From the NCBI GenBank assembly GCA_965214975.1, contig OZ244055.1, forward strand, positions 1,240,001-1,304,000: a stretch of 64,000 bases of DNA, given 5' to 3'. This DNA comes from JAJEBT01 sp965214975 (GTDB lineage: Bacteria > Pseudomonadota > Alphaproteobacteria > MPNO01 > UBA830). The notes under the pieces are model-generated. The model made no database searches, had not been told where the DNA came from, and worked only from the letters and a program-made list of their open reading frames with translations. The position numbers and the translations under genes are program-made. Shown piece by piece: positions 46,275 to 54,370 of the stretch. Each line of letters starts with the position of its first letter. The first letter of the stretch is position 1.

Positions 46275-47876
46275 CTACTCCAAGTGTTCCATCCCGCTCC
46301 TCCGCGCTCTCAGAAGCCGACGGACGTCGTCGAGTCGGTCTTGCGTTGTCCTCCAGTATTGCGGCGCATGCTCTGGGGTGTACACCGCAAGCGCCTCGGT
46401 GAAGGCTGCTTCGGCCTGCTCCAGACGCTCCGTCCCACTCTCCCGCTCACCCAGCGCCGCAAGGGCGTTGCCGAGGCAACTCTTCGTCTCAGCCCAGTCG
46501 AGCGGCACGCGCTCGCAGGTGCGCTCCTCGAGTGCCTCGATGTAGACGTTTATGGCCTGCTCCAGAAGCTCCGTCCCGCTCCCCTGGGCGCCCAGCGCAA
46601 CAAGGGCGTTGCCGAGGCTGTTCCGAGTCGTGGCCCAGTCGAGCGGCACGCGCTCGCGGGTGCACTCCTCGAGCGCCTCGGTGAAGGCTGCCACGGCCTG
46701 CTTGAAGTGCTCCGTCCCGCTCTCCTGGGCGCCCAGCGCAACAAGGGTGTTGCCGAGGTTGTACTTGGTAGCAGCCCAGTCGAGCGGCACGCGCTCGCGG
46801 GTGCGCTCCTCGAGCGCCTTGATGAAGACGTTTATGGCCTGCTCCAAACGCTCTGTCCCGCTCTCCAGCTTACCCAGCGTCGCAAGGACGTTGCCGAGGT
46901 TGTTCTGAGTCGCGGCCCAGTAGAGCGGCACGCGCTCGCGGGTGAACACCTTGAGCGCCTCGGTGTACGCGCCCACGGCCCGCTCGAGACGCTCCGTCCC
47001 GCTTTCCCGCTTACCCAGCTTCGCAAGGGCATTGCCTAGGCTGTTCTGAGTCGCGGCCCAGTCGAGCGGCACGCGCTCACGGGTGAACACCTTGAGCGCC
47101 TCGGTGAAGGCTGCCACGGCCCGCTCGAGGCGCTCCGTCCCACTCTCCCGCTCACCCAGTGCGTCAAGGGCGTTACCAAGTGTAAGGGACAATTCAGCGC
47201 GACGCTGGGGATCGGTGATTGCGCTACCCTCAAGCAGGGTCTCGAGCTCCCGGGCAGCGCGGATCAGCTCCTTGTTCCACACCCGACCTCGCACTTCGGT
47301 GTCCGCGAGCGGCGCTGCCGCGCTTAGCGCCTCAGCCGTTAGCTGCGCCTCGAGATCGTCATGGAAATCTTCTTGGAGCCTCATGTTCTCCAGTTTGTAA
47401 GTCTTGTCATATCCATGAGGAAGAGTTCCGTCATTTTTACTCGGGACGAACCACAAGCTCAACAATTCTCCGGGTTTCTTGACGCGGCCGACCAGCGCCA
47501 AGTCCGCCTTCCATTTTTCCAGCACCCTTCGGGTGCCTTTGAGCATCGCAGACTGCCACTGGTTTGCGGCGCCGGACGCCCTCACGATCCTCGCGGACCG
47601 GACCAACTCGATGCTCTCGATGTTCGCGAATGCCTCTTCCACGATTTTCGTGTCGCGTCCTGGGTCATCGGCTTCCAACCAGCACAAAACGAGACGAAAC
47701 CTGTCTTCAGACGGCAACGGTTTGGTCTTGCAGAAATTCTGGATGGCTAACAGCGTCCGCTGCGGTGATGGAACAAATTGGTTGAGGAATCTTTTCAACC
47801 AAGTCCTCGATAAAGCCGTGAGTACCGTCAAGAAGATGCCAATAAACCAAAAAGCCGTGTTTTCCAACAGTTCCAT
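46275..47876 (-). CDS. Membrane-anchored tetratricopeptide-repeat protein
   Basis: A 533-residue protein. One N-terminal hydrophobic helix (ENTAFWFIGIFLTVLTAL) anchors it. A mixed domain follows at 40-200 with LALVGRVKKPGELLSLWFVPSKNDG. Then come six TPR-like repeats of 47 residues (NSLGNALAxLGxxESGTERLEQAVAAFTEAL... unit ending RVPLDWAATQ) and a partial seventh. TPRs mediate protein contacts, and the repeats here are unusually alike, at protein and DNA level, suggesting recent expansion. The partner and function are unknown. It sits among element relics and next to vapBC. Confidence 0.8.
   Translation of the reverse strand: MELLENTAFWFIGIFLTVLTALSRTWLKRFLNQFVPSPQRTLLAIQNFCKTKPLPSEDRFRLVLCWLEADDPGRDTKIVEEAFANIESIELVRSARIVRASGAANQWQSAMLKGTRRVLEKWKADLALVGRVKKPGELLSLWFVPSKNDGTLPHGYDKTYKLENMRLQEDFHDDLEAQLTAEALSAAAPLADTEVRGRVWNKELIRAARELETLLEGSAITDPQRRAELSLTLGNALDALGERESGTERLERAVAAFTEALKVFTRERVPLDWAATQNSLGNALAKLGKRESGTERLERAVGAYTEALKVFTRERVPLYWAATQNNLGNVLATLGKLESGTERLEQAINVFIKALEERTRERVPLDWAATKYNLGNTLVALGAQESGTEHFKQAVAAFTEALEECTRERVPLDWATTRNSLGNALVALGAQGSGTELLEQAINVYIEALEERTCERVPLDWAETKSCLGNALAALGERESGTERLEQAEAAFTEALAVYTPEHAPQYWRTTQDRLDDVRRLLRARRSGMEHLE
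46346..47189 (-). repeat. 141-bp tandem repeat array coding for TPRs
   Basis: Six consecutive 141-bp units (47 codons) inside the TPR gene share long identical stretches such as those for ERVPLDWAAT and ESGTERLE. They are coding repeats, not a CRISPR array. Confidence 0.75.
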
Positions 47877-47889
47877 GACAGACTTGCCA

Positions 47890-48015
47890 ACTGAGCCGCT
47901 TTAGAAGTTCCGCGCTCGAGAGGACTGTTTTCGCCGTGGCTGGCGGATCGTCCTGAAAATCGGGCCCGCTCTCCGGTTCCATCGGGTTTCGGGCGACCTC
48001 GACAGGGAGAACGAT
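47890..48015. repeat. Dispersed repeat C, copy 2
   Basis: Matches 13271-13395 in the same orientation, beginning GAGCCGCTTTAGAAGTTCCGCG and ending CTCGACAGGGAGAACGATCC. It lies directly upstream of the TPR gene start, so it may carry its promoter region. Between it and the relic at 48351 no gene is recognised. Confidence 0.55.
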
Positions 48016-48350
48016 CCCCTGTCTCCGGGACGGACACTATCCAGATTCCGGCCTTCCGTTCAAGCCGGTCTGTTCCCGCGACCCGCTTCCGACATGGTGC
48101 CATACGGCAACGTCTTGCCGTGAAGCATATCCGGACGCGAGACGAGCGGAGCGCACGGCCCCGGGAGGTCGCGGATTCGAGGGCAGCCATCGCCGGCGTG
48201 GGTGCGGCGGAGACGGGTGGCGGACTTCCCCGATGCGGTCCGAAGCGTTCCCGCGTTGCCGGCCGACATGGGGCGGGCGCCTCTCAGGCGGCGACGGGTC
48301 GGCCGTCTGCGGGCTCGATGCAGCCGTGGTTGCGGAGCATGCGGATCCAC

Positions 48351-48905
48351 CAGGACGATCCCACGCTCGGTTTCTTCGGCGGTTCGGGTTCCCGGCGAGG
48401 CCGGCTGGACCGGGCTCCGGCTTTTCGCTGCCGATTCGGGCAGGATGGCGGCATGGGTCACCGAGCGCACGCCGGACCCCTCTTCGAGAGCACGCCCGAC
48501 GGCTTCTCGCTTGCCGGCGTGACGGTCCGTCTCGCGGAGCCGCACGAGCGCGTGCGGTGGGGCGCGACGGTCGCGCGGCACCACCACCTCGGCTTCAAGC
48601 GCTTCGCCGGACGCGGGCTGCGCCACGTCGTCGAGTGGCGCGGGCAGTGGATCGCGCTTGCGGGGTGGCAGTCCGGCGCCTTCAAGAGCGTGCACCGGGA
48701 CCGCTGGATCGGCTGGTCGCCGCACCAACGGCACCGGCGCCTGCACCTGATCGCGAACGACACGCGCCTCGTCATTCTCGGCGGCAAGGGCGTCTTCCCG
48801 CGCCTTGCCTCGTTCGCGCTGGCCGCGATGGTGCGCCGCCTCTCCGACGACCGGCAGGCCCGCCACGGTCATTCGCTGCTGGTCGCGGAGACGAAGGCTG
48901 CATAA
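48351..48905 (+). mobile_element. DruA/ISAs1-type element, left-end relic (copy D, frame intact)
   Basis: Begins with the full terminal repeat CAGGACGATCCCACGCTC. From ATG 48453 a 150-codon frame encodes the DUF4338 N-terminal domain without frameshift: VTVRLAEPHERVRWGATVARHH, AGRGLRHVVEWRGQW, SGAFKSVHRDRWIGWSP, LASFALAAMVRRLSDD. It ends ETKAA and a stop where the family has ETFVDP, so it is truncated. It lacks the 7-bp deletion of copies A-C and is the best template for the domain. Confidence 0.82.
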
Positions 48906-48930
48906 TGCTTCTCCATAGTGCAGGTAGGGT

Positions 48931-48947
48931 GGGAGTTTCAAACTCCC
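48931..48947. promoter_or_regulatory. Perfect 17-base palindrome
   Basis: GGGAGTTT C AAACTCCC, 26 bases after the copy D stop. It could be an operator or a short hairpin. The rest of 48906-49116 shows nothing else. Confidence 0.35.
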
Positions 48948-49116
48948 GGTTTCCACAGGCTTTTTGCATTCCGGCATCGTTGCGGCGGTGGCCTTTACGT
49001 CGTGCCGGACGCGAATCGGCGGCCCAGCGCGTCGGATTCGCGACGTCGGGAACACGGCGCCGGTCTCCACCGGACATGGTCAGCAACGATCCGGGCGCGG
49101 CGTCGCGCCCTTCTCT

Positions 49117-50307
49117 TCATCGTCTGAGCGGCGGCGCGGGCTTCCGCGCCGCGCCTTCTGCCAGCCCCCACCCCTTGCGGTCCCGGTGCAGGTCGCTGAC
49201 GTGGCGGTGGACGCCGACGCTGAGCACGAGGCCGATCCCGAACATGGTTGCCAGCATGGCGGTGCCGCCGTGGGAGACCAGCGGCAGCGGCACGCCCACG
49301 ACCGGCACCAGGCCGGTCACCATCGCGATGTTGACGGAAAAGAACATGAACAGCGAGATCGCGACGCCAAGGGACAGGATGCGCCCGAAATGGTTGCGCG
49401 ACCGCAGCCCGACGACGGTGCCGTAGGCGACGACGACGCCGCAGAGCGCGATCAGGGCCACGCCGCCCACCAGGCCGAACTCCTCGGCCAGCATGGTGAA
49501 GACGAAATCCGTGTGGATCTCCGGGAGAAACCGGAGCTGGCTCTGGGTTCCCTCCAGAAACCCCTTGCCGTGGATTCCCCCGGCGCCCAGGGCGATCTTC
49601 GACTGCAGGATGTGGTAGCCCGCTCCCAACGGGTCGTTCTCGGGATCGAGAAACGACCAGATGCGCTGGCGCTGGTAGGGGAGGAGGAAGCTCCACGCCA
49701 CCGGCAGCGCCGCCGCCGCGAGCGCGAACAGCGTCGCGAAGACCCGGATCCGCGCGCCCGCGACGAAGACCACGGCGAGCCCGATGAGCAGCATCGAGAG
49801 CGCCGTCCCGAGATCGGGCTGGCGGAGCGCCAGGGCGGTCGGCGCCGCGGCAAGCGCGGCCGGCAGGAACAGGCTCCGCAGCCTGCGCACCCGGTCGAGC
49901 GACAGGCCGTGGTAGTAGCGCGCGAGCGCCAGCACGAGGCCGATCTTCACCGGTTCCGAGGGCTGCAGGCGGACGATTCCGAGATCGATCCAGCGTCGCG
50001 CTCCCATGCCGGGGTCGCCCGCGACCTCCACCGCGACGAGCAGCGCGACGAACGCCCCGTAGATCGCGTAGGCGTGACGCCACCAGAACCGGATGTCGGT
50101 GACCGCGACCGCCAGCGCCAGCGCCAGGCAGAGGCCGAAGCGCAGGAGATGCGGCCGCGCCCACGGCTCCCAGGATCCCTGGCCGGCGGAATAGAGCATC
50201 ACGGTTCCGATGCCCGCGAGCGCGCACGTCGCGAGCAGAAGCGGCCAGCTCACGCGCCGGAGCTTGCGCAGCAGCGCCAGCGCCTCCCGGGGAAGGCGGA
50301 AGCGCAC
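49117..50307 (-). CDS. rodA: Rod-shape peptidoglycan glycosyltransferase RodA
   Basis: A 396-residue SEDS-family membrane protein with about ten hydrophobic helices. Signatures are GMGARRWIDLGIVRLQPSEPVKIGLVLALARYY, RQPDLGTALSMLLIGLAVVFVAG, and FVFTMLAEEFGLVGG, with PLPLVSHGGTAML near the end. It polymerises lipid II with PBP2 in elongation. GTG at 50307 is chosen because it follows the mrdA stop by two bases and starts the conserved part; upstream frame overlaps mrdA. Confidence 0.9.
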   Translation of the reverse strand: MRFRLPREALALLRKLRRVSWPLLLATCALAGIGTVMLYSAGQGSWEPWARPHLLRFGLCLALALAVAVTDIRFWWRHAYAIYGAFVALLVAVEVAGDPGMGARRWIDLGIVRLQPSEPVKIGLVLALARYYHGLSLDRVRRLRSLFLPAALAAAPTALALRQPDLGTALSMLLIGLAVVFVAGARIRVFATLFALAAAALPVAWSFLLPYQRQRIWSFLDPENDPLGAGYHILQSKIALGAGGIHGKGFLEGTQSQLRFLPEIHTDFVFTMLAEEFGLVGGVALIALCGVVVAYGTVVGLRSRNHFGRILSLGVAISLFMFFSVNIAMVTGLVPVVGVPLPLVSHGGTAMLATMFGIGLVLSVGVHRHVSDLHRDRKGWGLAEGAARKPAPPLRR

Positions 50308-50309
50308 CC

Positions 50310-52160
50310 TCAGATGTGCCGGCCGTCGCCGGCCGCCGGAGGCGGCCGCTCCGGCGCGGCGGTCCGTTTCTGGGCCGCGAGCAGGAGATCGCGCGCGATG
50401 GGCACCGCGAAACGGCTGCTTCCGCCGTGCTCGACCACCACCGAAACGGCGAACCGGGGGCGGTCGGCCGGCGCGTAGCCGACGAACAGGCCGTGGTCGC
50501 GCTCCTCCCACGGCCTTTCCTCGTTCTTCAGCACGCCGGTCTCGCGCTCCCTCCTCGAGATCCTGCGGACCTGGGAGGTTCCGGTCTTTCCGGACATCTC
50601 GAGGCCCGCCTCCGTGATGCGCCCGCCGTAGGCGGTTCCCCTCGGCGTGTTGCAGGCCCGGAAGAGCGCCGCGCGCACGGTCCCGAGGGAACTCTCCGAG
50701 ATCCCGAGATCGGGAAACCGGGGCCTGTCCCCGGCCGTCGCGCGCAGAAGCCGCGGCGCGACGGCCCGGCGTCCGTCGGCCACGCGCGCCGCCATGACCG
50801 CGAGCTGGAGCGGCGTCGCCAGCATGAAGCCCTGGCCGACCCCGTAGATCAGCGTCTCGCCCGCATACCACGGCTCCCCGACGCGGGCCCTCTTCCAGGC
50901 GCGGGAAGGCACGATTCCGGACTTCTCCCCGCCGATCCCCGCGCCGGTGGCCGCGCCGAAGCCGAGGCGCCGCGCCATGTCCGCGATCCGGTCCGGCCCC
51001 AGGCGCCTCGCCACGTCGTAGAAGTAGATGTCGCAGGACTGGACCAGCGCCTTGTCCAGGTCGACGCGGCCGTGCCCTCCCCGCTTCCAGCAATGGAAGC
51101 GGTGGCCGCCGAGCTCCATCCAGCCCCGGCACGGGATCCCGTCCCGGGGGTCGACGAGATTCGCCTCGAGGGCCGCAAGCGCGACCACGGTCTTGAACGT
51201 CGATCCCGGCGCGTAGAGCCCGGAGATCGTCCGGTCGATCATGGGGTGGAGGGAATCGCCGCGGAGCTTCCTCCAGTCGTCCCCGGACAGGCCGCCGACG
51301 AAGGCGTCGGGGCTGAAGGACGGCACGGAGGCGTGCGCGAGGATCTCGCCGGTGAAGACGTCCATCAGCACCGCCGCCGCCGCCCGTTCCCCGCCCAGCC
51401 TCCGGCTCGCCAGCAGCTGCAGGTCGAGATCGAGCGCGAGCCGGACGTCCTCCCCCGCCTGCGGCTCGCGCCGCGACAGTTCGCGGATGATCCGGCCCCT
51501 GGCGTTGACCTCCACCTCGGTGCTTCCGGGGCGGCCCCGGAGCTTCCGCTCCTGCGCCCTCTCGATGCCGTTCTTTCCGGTCAGCAGATGGGGCACCCGG
51601 TGCAGCGCCTCTCCGCGGATCTCCTCTTCCGTGGCTCCGGACACGTACCCGAGCACGTGGGAGAGCCGGTGGCCGTAGGGGTAGGTCCGGGTCTGGTAGA
51701 TCTCGATCGAGACGCCCGAGAGTTCCGGCGCGCGGACCTCCACGCGCGCGACATCCTGCCAGTCGAGGCTTTCGCGCACGGTCACCGAGGCGGGACCGGG
51801 ACGCCTGGCGATCTCCTCCATGATCCGCCGGCGGGTCTCGTCGTCCACGGGGATGACCCGCGACAGGCGGTCCAGCCTGCCGGCCACCCCGGAAGCGGGA
51901 TGGGTCAGCAGGTTGATCCTGTAGACCTCCCGGTTGCGCGCGACGGGCCGGCCGTGGCGGTCGAGGATCCGGCCGCGCGACGGCGGCACCAGGTGGAGGT
52001 CGATCCGGTTCTCCTTGGCGAGCGTCCTGTACTTCTCCGATTCGACGACCTGCAGCTGGTAGAGGCGCGCCCCGACGAGTCCGAGAACCAGGACCTTGCC
52101 GACGCCGAGAACCGCGGCCCGCCGTGACACCGACAGCAGGCGTTCCCGATCGCTACGCAT
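50310..52160 (-). CDS. mrdA: Penicillin-binding protein 2
   Basis: A 616-residue class B transpeptidase. An N-terminal membrane helix (AAVLGVGKVLVLGLVGARLYQLQ) is followed by the dimerisation domain (PPSRGRILDRHGRPVARN). The transpeptidase domain has the catalytic STFK in YAPGSTFKTVVAL (around residue 325), SCD in VQSCDIYFYDVA and SGKTGTSQV. It cross-links lateral-wall peptidoglycan. It overlaps mreD by eight bases and is followed by rodA. Confidence 0.93.
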   Translation of the reverse strand: MRSDRERLLSVSRRAAVLGVGKVLVLGLVGARLYQLQVVESEKYRTLAKENRIDLHLVPPSRGRILDRHGRPVARNREVYRINLLTHPASGVAGRLDRLSRVIPVDDETRRRIMEEIARRPGPASVTVRESLDWQDVARVEVRAPELSGVSIEIYQTRTYPYGHRLSHVLGYVSGATEEEIRGEALHRVPHLLTGKNGIERAQERKLRGRPGSTEVEVNARGRIIRELSRREPQAGEDVRLALDLDLQLLASRRLGGERAAAAVLMDVFTGEILAHASVPSFSPDAFVGGLSGDDWRKLRGDSLHPMIDRTISGLYAPGSTFKTVVALAALEANLVDPRDGIPCRGWMELGGHRFHCWKRGGHGRVDLDKALVQSCDIYFYDVARRLGPDRIADMARRLGFGAATGAGIGGEKSGIVPSRAWKRARVGEPWYAGETLIYGVGQGFMLATPLQLAVMAARVADGRRAVAPRLLRATAGDRPRFPDLGISESSLGTVRAALFRACNTPRGTAYGGRITEAGLEMSGKTGTSQVRRISRRERETGVLKNEERPWEERDHGLFVGYAPADRPRFAVSVVVEHGGSSRFAVPIARDLLLAAQKRTAAPERPPPAAGDGRHI

Positions 52161-52671
52161 TCGACGCCGCGAGCCTTCCCCGGACCAGACCCAGCAGCCA
52201 GCACAGCGGCGGGTACGCGCCCGCCGTCACCATGACGTGAAGGAGCGCGGGAAGCGGGTCGATCAGGCGCGTCTCGAGGATCATCGTGGCAAGCCATGCC
52301 AGCGCCGCCGCGACGAGCGCCACCAGCGCGAAGCAGAGCCACTGCGCAAGATAGGATCCCGCCCGGAACAGGATCTCGTTGGCCTCCACGACGCCGTAGG
52401 CGACGAGCAGGACCAGGGCGTTGAGCCCCAGCGGGGCCCCGGTCACGACGTCCTGGCAGAGGCCCAGCGCGAACGCCGCCGCGGGCGAGAACAGGTCCGG
52501 CCGGAACACCGCCCAGTGGAAGACGCAGATCAGCCCCGTGTTGACCGCGATGTGGCCGGATCCCGGAAGCGGCAGCGGCACCGCCGAGAGCAGCACCACG
52601 AACAGGCTCGCGAACAGGGGGGGCAGCTGCCGGAGAAGCGGTGCGAGACGGCGCGGGGTTCCCGGGATCAT
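52153..52671 (-). CDS. mreD: Rod-shape-determining protein MreD
   Basis: A 172-residue polytopic membrane protein: LFASLFVVLLSAVPLPLPG, then FRPDLFSPAAAFALGLCQDVVTGAPLGLNALVLLVAYGVVEAN (the conserved PxxxxFxxGLxxDxxxGxPLGxxAL pattern). Its position between mreC and mrdA confirms the identity. It overlaps mreC by four bases (ATGA). Confidence 0.88.
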   Translation of the reverse strand: MIPGTPRRLAPLLRQLPPLFASLFVVLLSAVPLPLPGSGHIAVNTGLICVFHWAVFRPDLFSPAAAFALGLCQDVVTGAPLGLNALVLLVAYGVVEANEILFRAGSYLAQWLCFALVALVAAALAWLATMILETRLIDPLPALLHVMVTAGAYPPLCWLLGLVRGRLAASNA

Positions 52672-53570
52672 CGCCGCCCGGCGTGTCGGGCGGGGCGGAC
52701 GGCGTCCGGAAGCCGGCGCCCGCCGATCTCCGTGTCCGGAAAGGCGAGAACCCGCACGTAGTCGAGCCGGTGGAGATCCGCGACCGGCCGGACGGCGATG
52801 CGGCCGTCTCCGGAGACGACCTCGCCGACCGGGAGATCCGGCGGAAAGACGTGGCCGTGCCCCGAGGTCACGATCCGGTCGCCGGGCCGGACGTCGCTGC
52901 CGGGACGGAGGTATCTGAGGGTCAGCGTCGAGCCGTTGTTGCCGACGGCGATCGCGGACAGGCGGGTGCGCCGGACCACGACCGGAATCCGCGAGTTCAG
53001 GTCGGTCACCAGGAGGATCCGGGCCGAGCGGCGGCCGGCCTCGACAACGTGCCCGACCACCCCCGATCCGTCGACGACGGCGTTGCCCTTGGCGAGACCG
53101 CCGTCGGTGCCGACGTCGGTGAGCACCGAGCGCACGAACACGCCGGTGGAATCCCCGACCACCCTGACGGCGATTTCCGCCGGACGGCTCCCCGAGCGGT
53201 AGTTGGCGAGCTCCCGCAGGCGCAGGTTCTCCGCCATCAGGTCGAGAGCCCGGTCGCGCCACTGGGAGAGCTCCGCGTTGCGCTTCCGGAGAACGTCGTT
53301 TTCGTCATAGACGTCAAGGAAACGCTCGACGCTCTCGATCCCGGACGAGAGGGCTCTTGTCGGCGCGGCAAGCGCCTCCATGACGGGCGCCACCACATCG
53401 TTGACGGCGGCACGGGTGGCCTCCGTCAGCCCGGGATGGAACTTCCCGGCGACGAGAAGCGCCAGCGACCCCAGAACCAGCAGCAGGAAGCTCCACGCAC
53501 GCGCCGTCCTGCGCCGGAACAGCGCAAGCCTGCCGAGCGACGCCCGGTCGGATCTCGCCGATACCCGCAT
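52668..53570 (-). CDS. mreC: Rod-shape-determining protein MreC
   Basis: A 300-residue bitopic protein. One N-terminal membrane helix (AWSFLLLVLGSLALLVAG) is followed by a coiled coil (YDENDVLRKRNAELSQWRDRALDLMAENLRLRELAN). The beta domain holds GVVGHVVEAGRRSARILLVTDLNSRIPVVV and PGDRIVTSGHGHVFPPDLPVG. It organises the elongation machinery in the periplasm. First gene of the visible operon; mreB, which usually precedes it, is not here. Confidence 0.92.
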   Translation of the reverse strand: MRVSARSDRASLGRLALFRRRTARAWSFLLLVLGSLALLVAGKFHPGLTEATRAAVNDVVAPVMEALAAPTRALSSGIESVERFLDVYDENDVLRKRNAELSQWRDRALDLMAENLRLRELANYRSGSRPAEIAVRVVGDSTGVFVRSVLTDVGTDGGLAKGNAVVDGSGVVGHVVEAGRRSARILLVTDLNSRIPVVVRRTRLSAIAVGNNGSTLTLRYLRPGSDVRPGDRIVTSGHGHVFPPDLPVGEVVSGDGRIAVRPVADLHRLDYVRVLAFPDTEIGGRRLPDAVRPARHAGRR

Positions 53571-53744
53571 GTCGAAGGCCCCGTTTCCGGCATTCTACAG
53601 AATCGCGGGCGCGCGTTCCAGAGTCCGGGACGGCGTCGGCCAAGGACTCTTGGACGAAGACATCGCGGACACCCGTCCGGGCGGAGGTCTTCCGTCTCCT
53701 CGCCCTAGACTGGTTTTCCCACTGTCAAGGCAGGAATGTAACAC

Positions 53745-53774
53745 ATTGTACACACTTGAAAAACTGTTGATCAA
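53745..53774 (-). promoter_or_regulatory. Candidate promoter of the mreCD-mrdA-rodA operon
   Basis: On the minus strand TTGATC (53774-53769), an 18-base spacer and TACAAT (53750-53745) form a reasonable sigma-70 pair in an AT-richer patch, about 175 bases before mreC. A second TTGACA at 53728-53723 lacks a good -10. Between mreC and the sulfatase (53571-54370) no gene is seen. Confidence 0.45.
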
Positions 53775-54124
53775 GGAAGCCTTCCAAAGCCCGGCCGAAG
53801 CGTTTCGCGGGTTGAATGCAACGAGACCTTCGCGACGGGCCCCGCTTCGCCGCTCGAGCGGCGGCGGCGAATCGATGTTCCGGGAACGGAGTCGTTGCGG
53901 AAGCGATTCGGGTCCGTCCGCCGCCATGGACGGAAAGGGCCTGCGCGGCGCCTCGAAACGGAACGGCGACGGGCGCCGGATGACGAACGCCGTCCCGCGG
54001 CTTCGCGCAGCTTCCGTCGTGACGTTGTCGAGGCGCGCCCGGGGATCCCCCGGAACACCCGCGGCATGAACGATCCGCGACCCGCGCCGTTCCGGGACAT
54101 GCGCAGCCGGCGTCCGGCCACGCC

Positions 54125-54215
54125 TTGAAGCCGGGGTGGCCCTGACACGCGGCCGTCGCGTCCCGCCGCACGCGTCCGCGCGCTTCCGCGAGGCGAATCG
54201 TCACGGCCGGGGCGC
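54125..54215 (-). mobile_element. Short DruA relic (copy E)
   Basis: Read on the minus strand it encodes VTIRLAEARGRVRRDATAACQGHPGFK, matching the DruA N-terminus of the other copies (VTVRLAEPHERVRRDATVARHHHLGFK). Only about 90 bases remain, without a terminal repeat. Confidence 0.55.
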
Positions 54216-54370
54216 GTTTCCCCTCTTCGTGCCGGTTCGGACCCTGTCCCACGGTTCCCCCGGACGGCCCGGCTGTGCTATGTCTGCCGCACGGGAAAGT
54301 CGCGGCGACCGTCGTCGCCATGTCCTTCCGCCATTCGCGCCGCCGTCGGCGGAGCCTCCCGGAGACCGCG

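Noticed and set aside
46346..47189. Possible CRISPR or satellite array from regular repeats
   Set aside because: The 141-bp units are in frame, code for TPR helices and have no spacer structure.
47707..47982. 91-codon minus strand frame overlapping the TPR gene start
   Set aside because: It overlaps the supported TPR reading frame and includes dispersed repeat C; no family resemblance.
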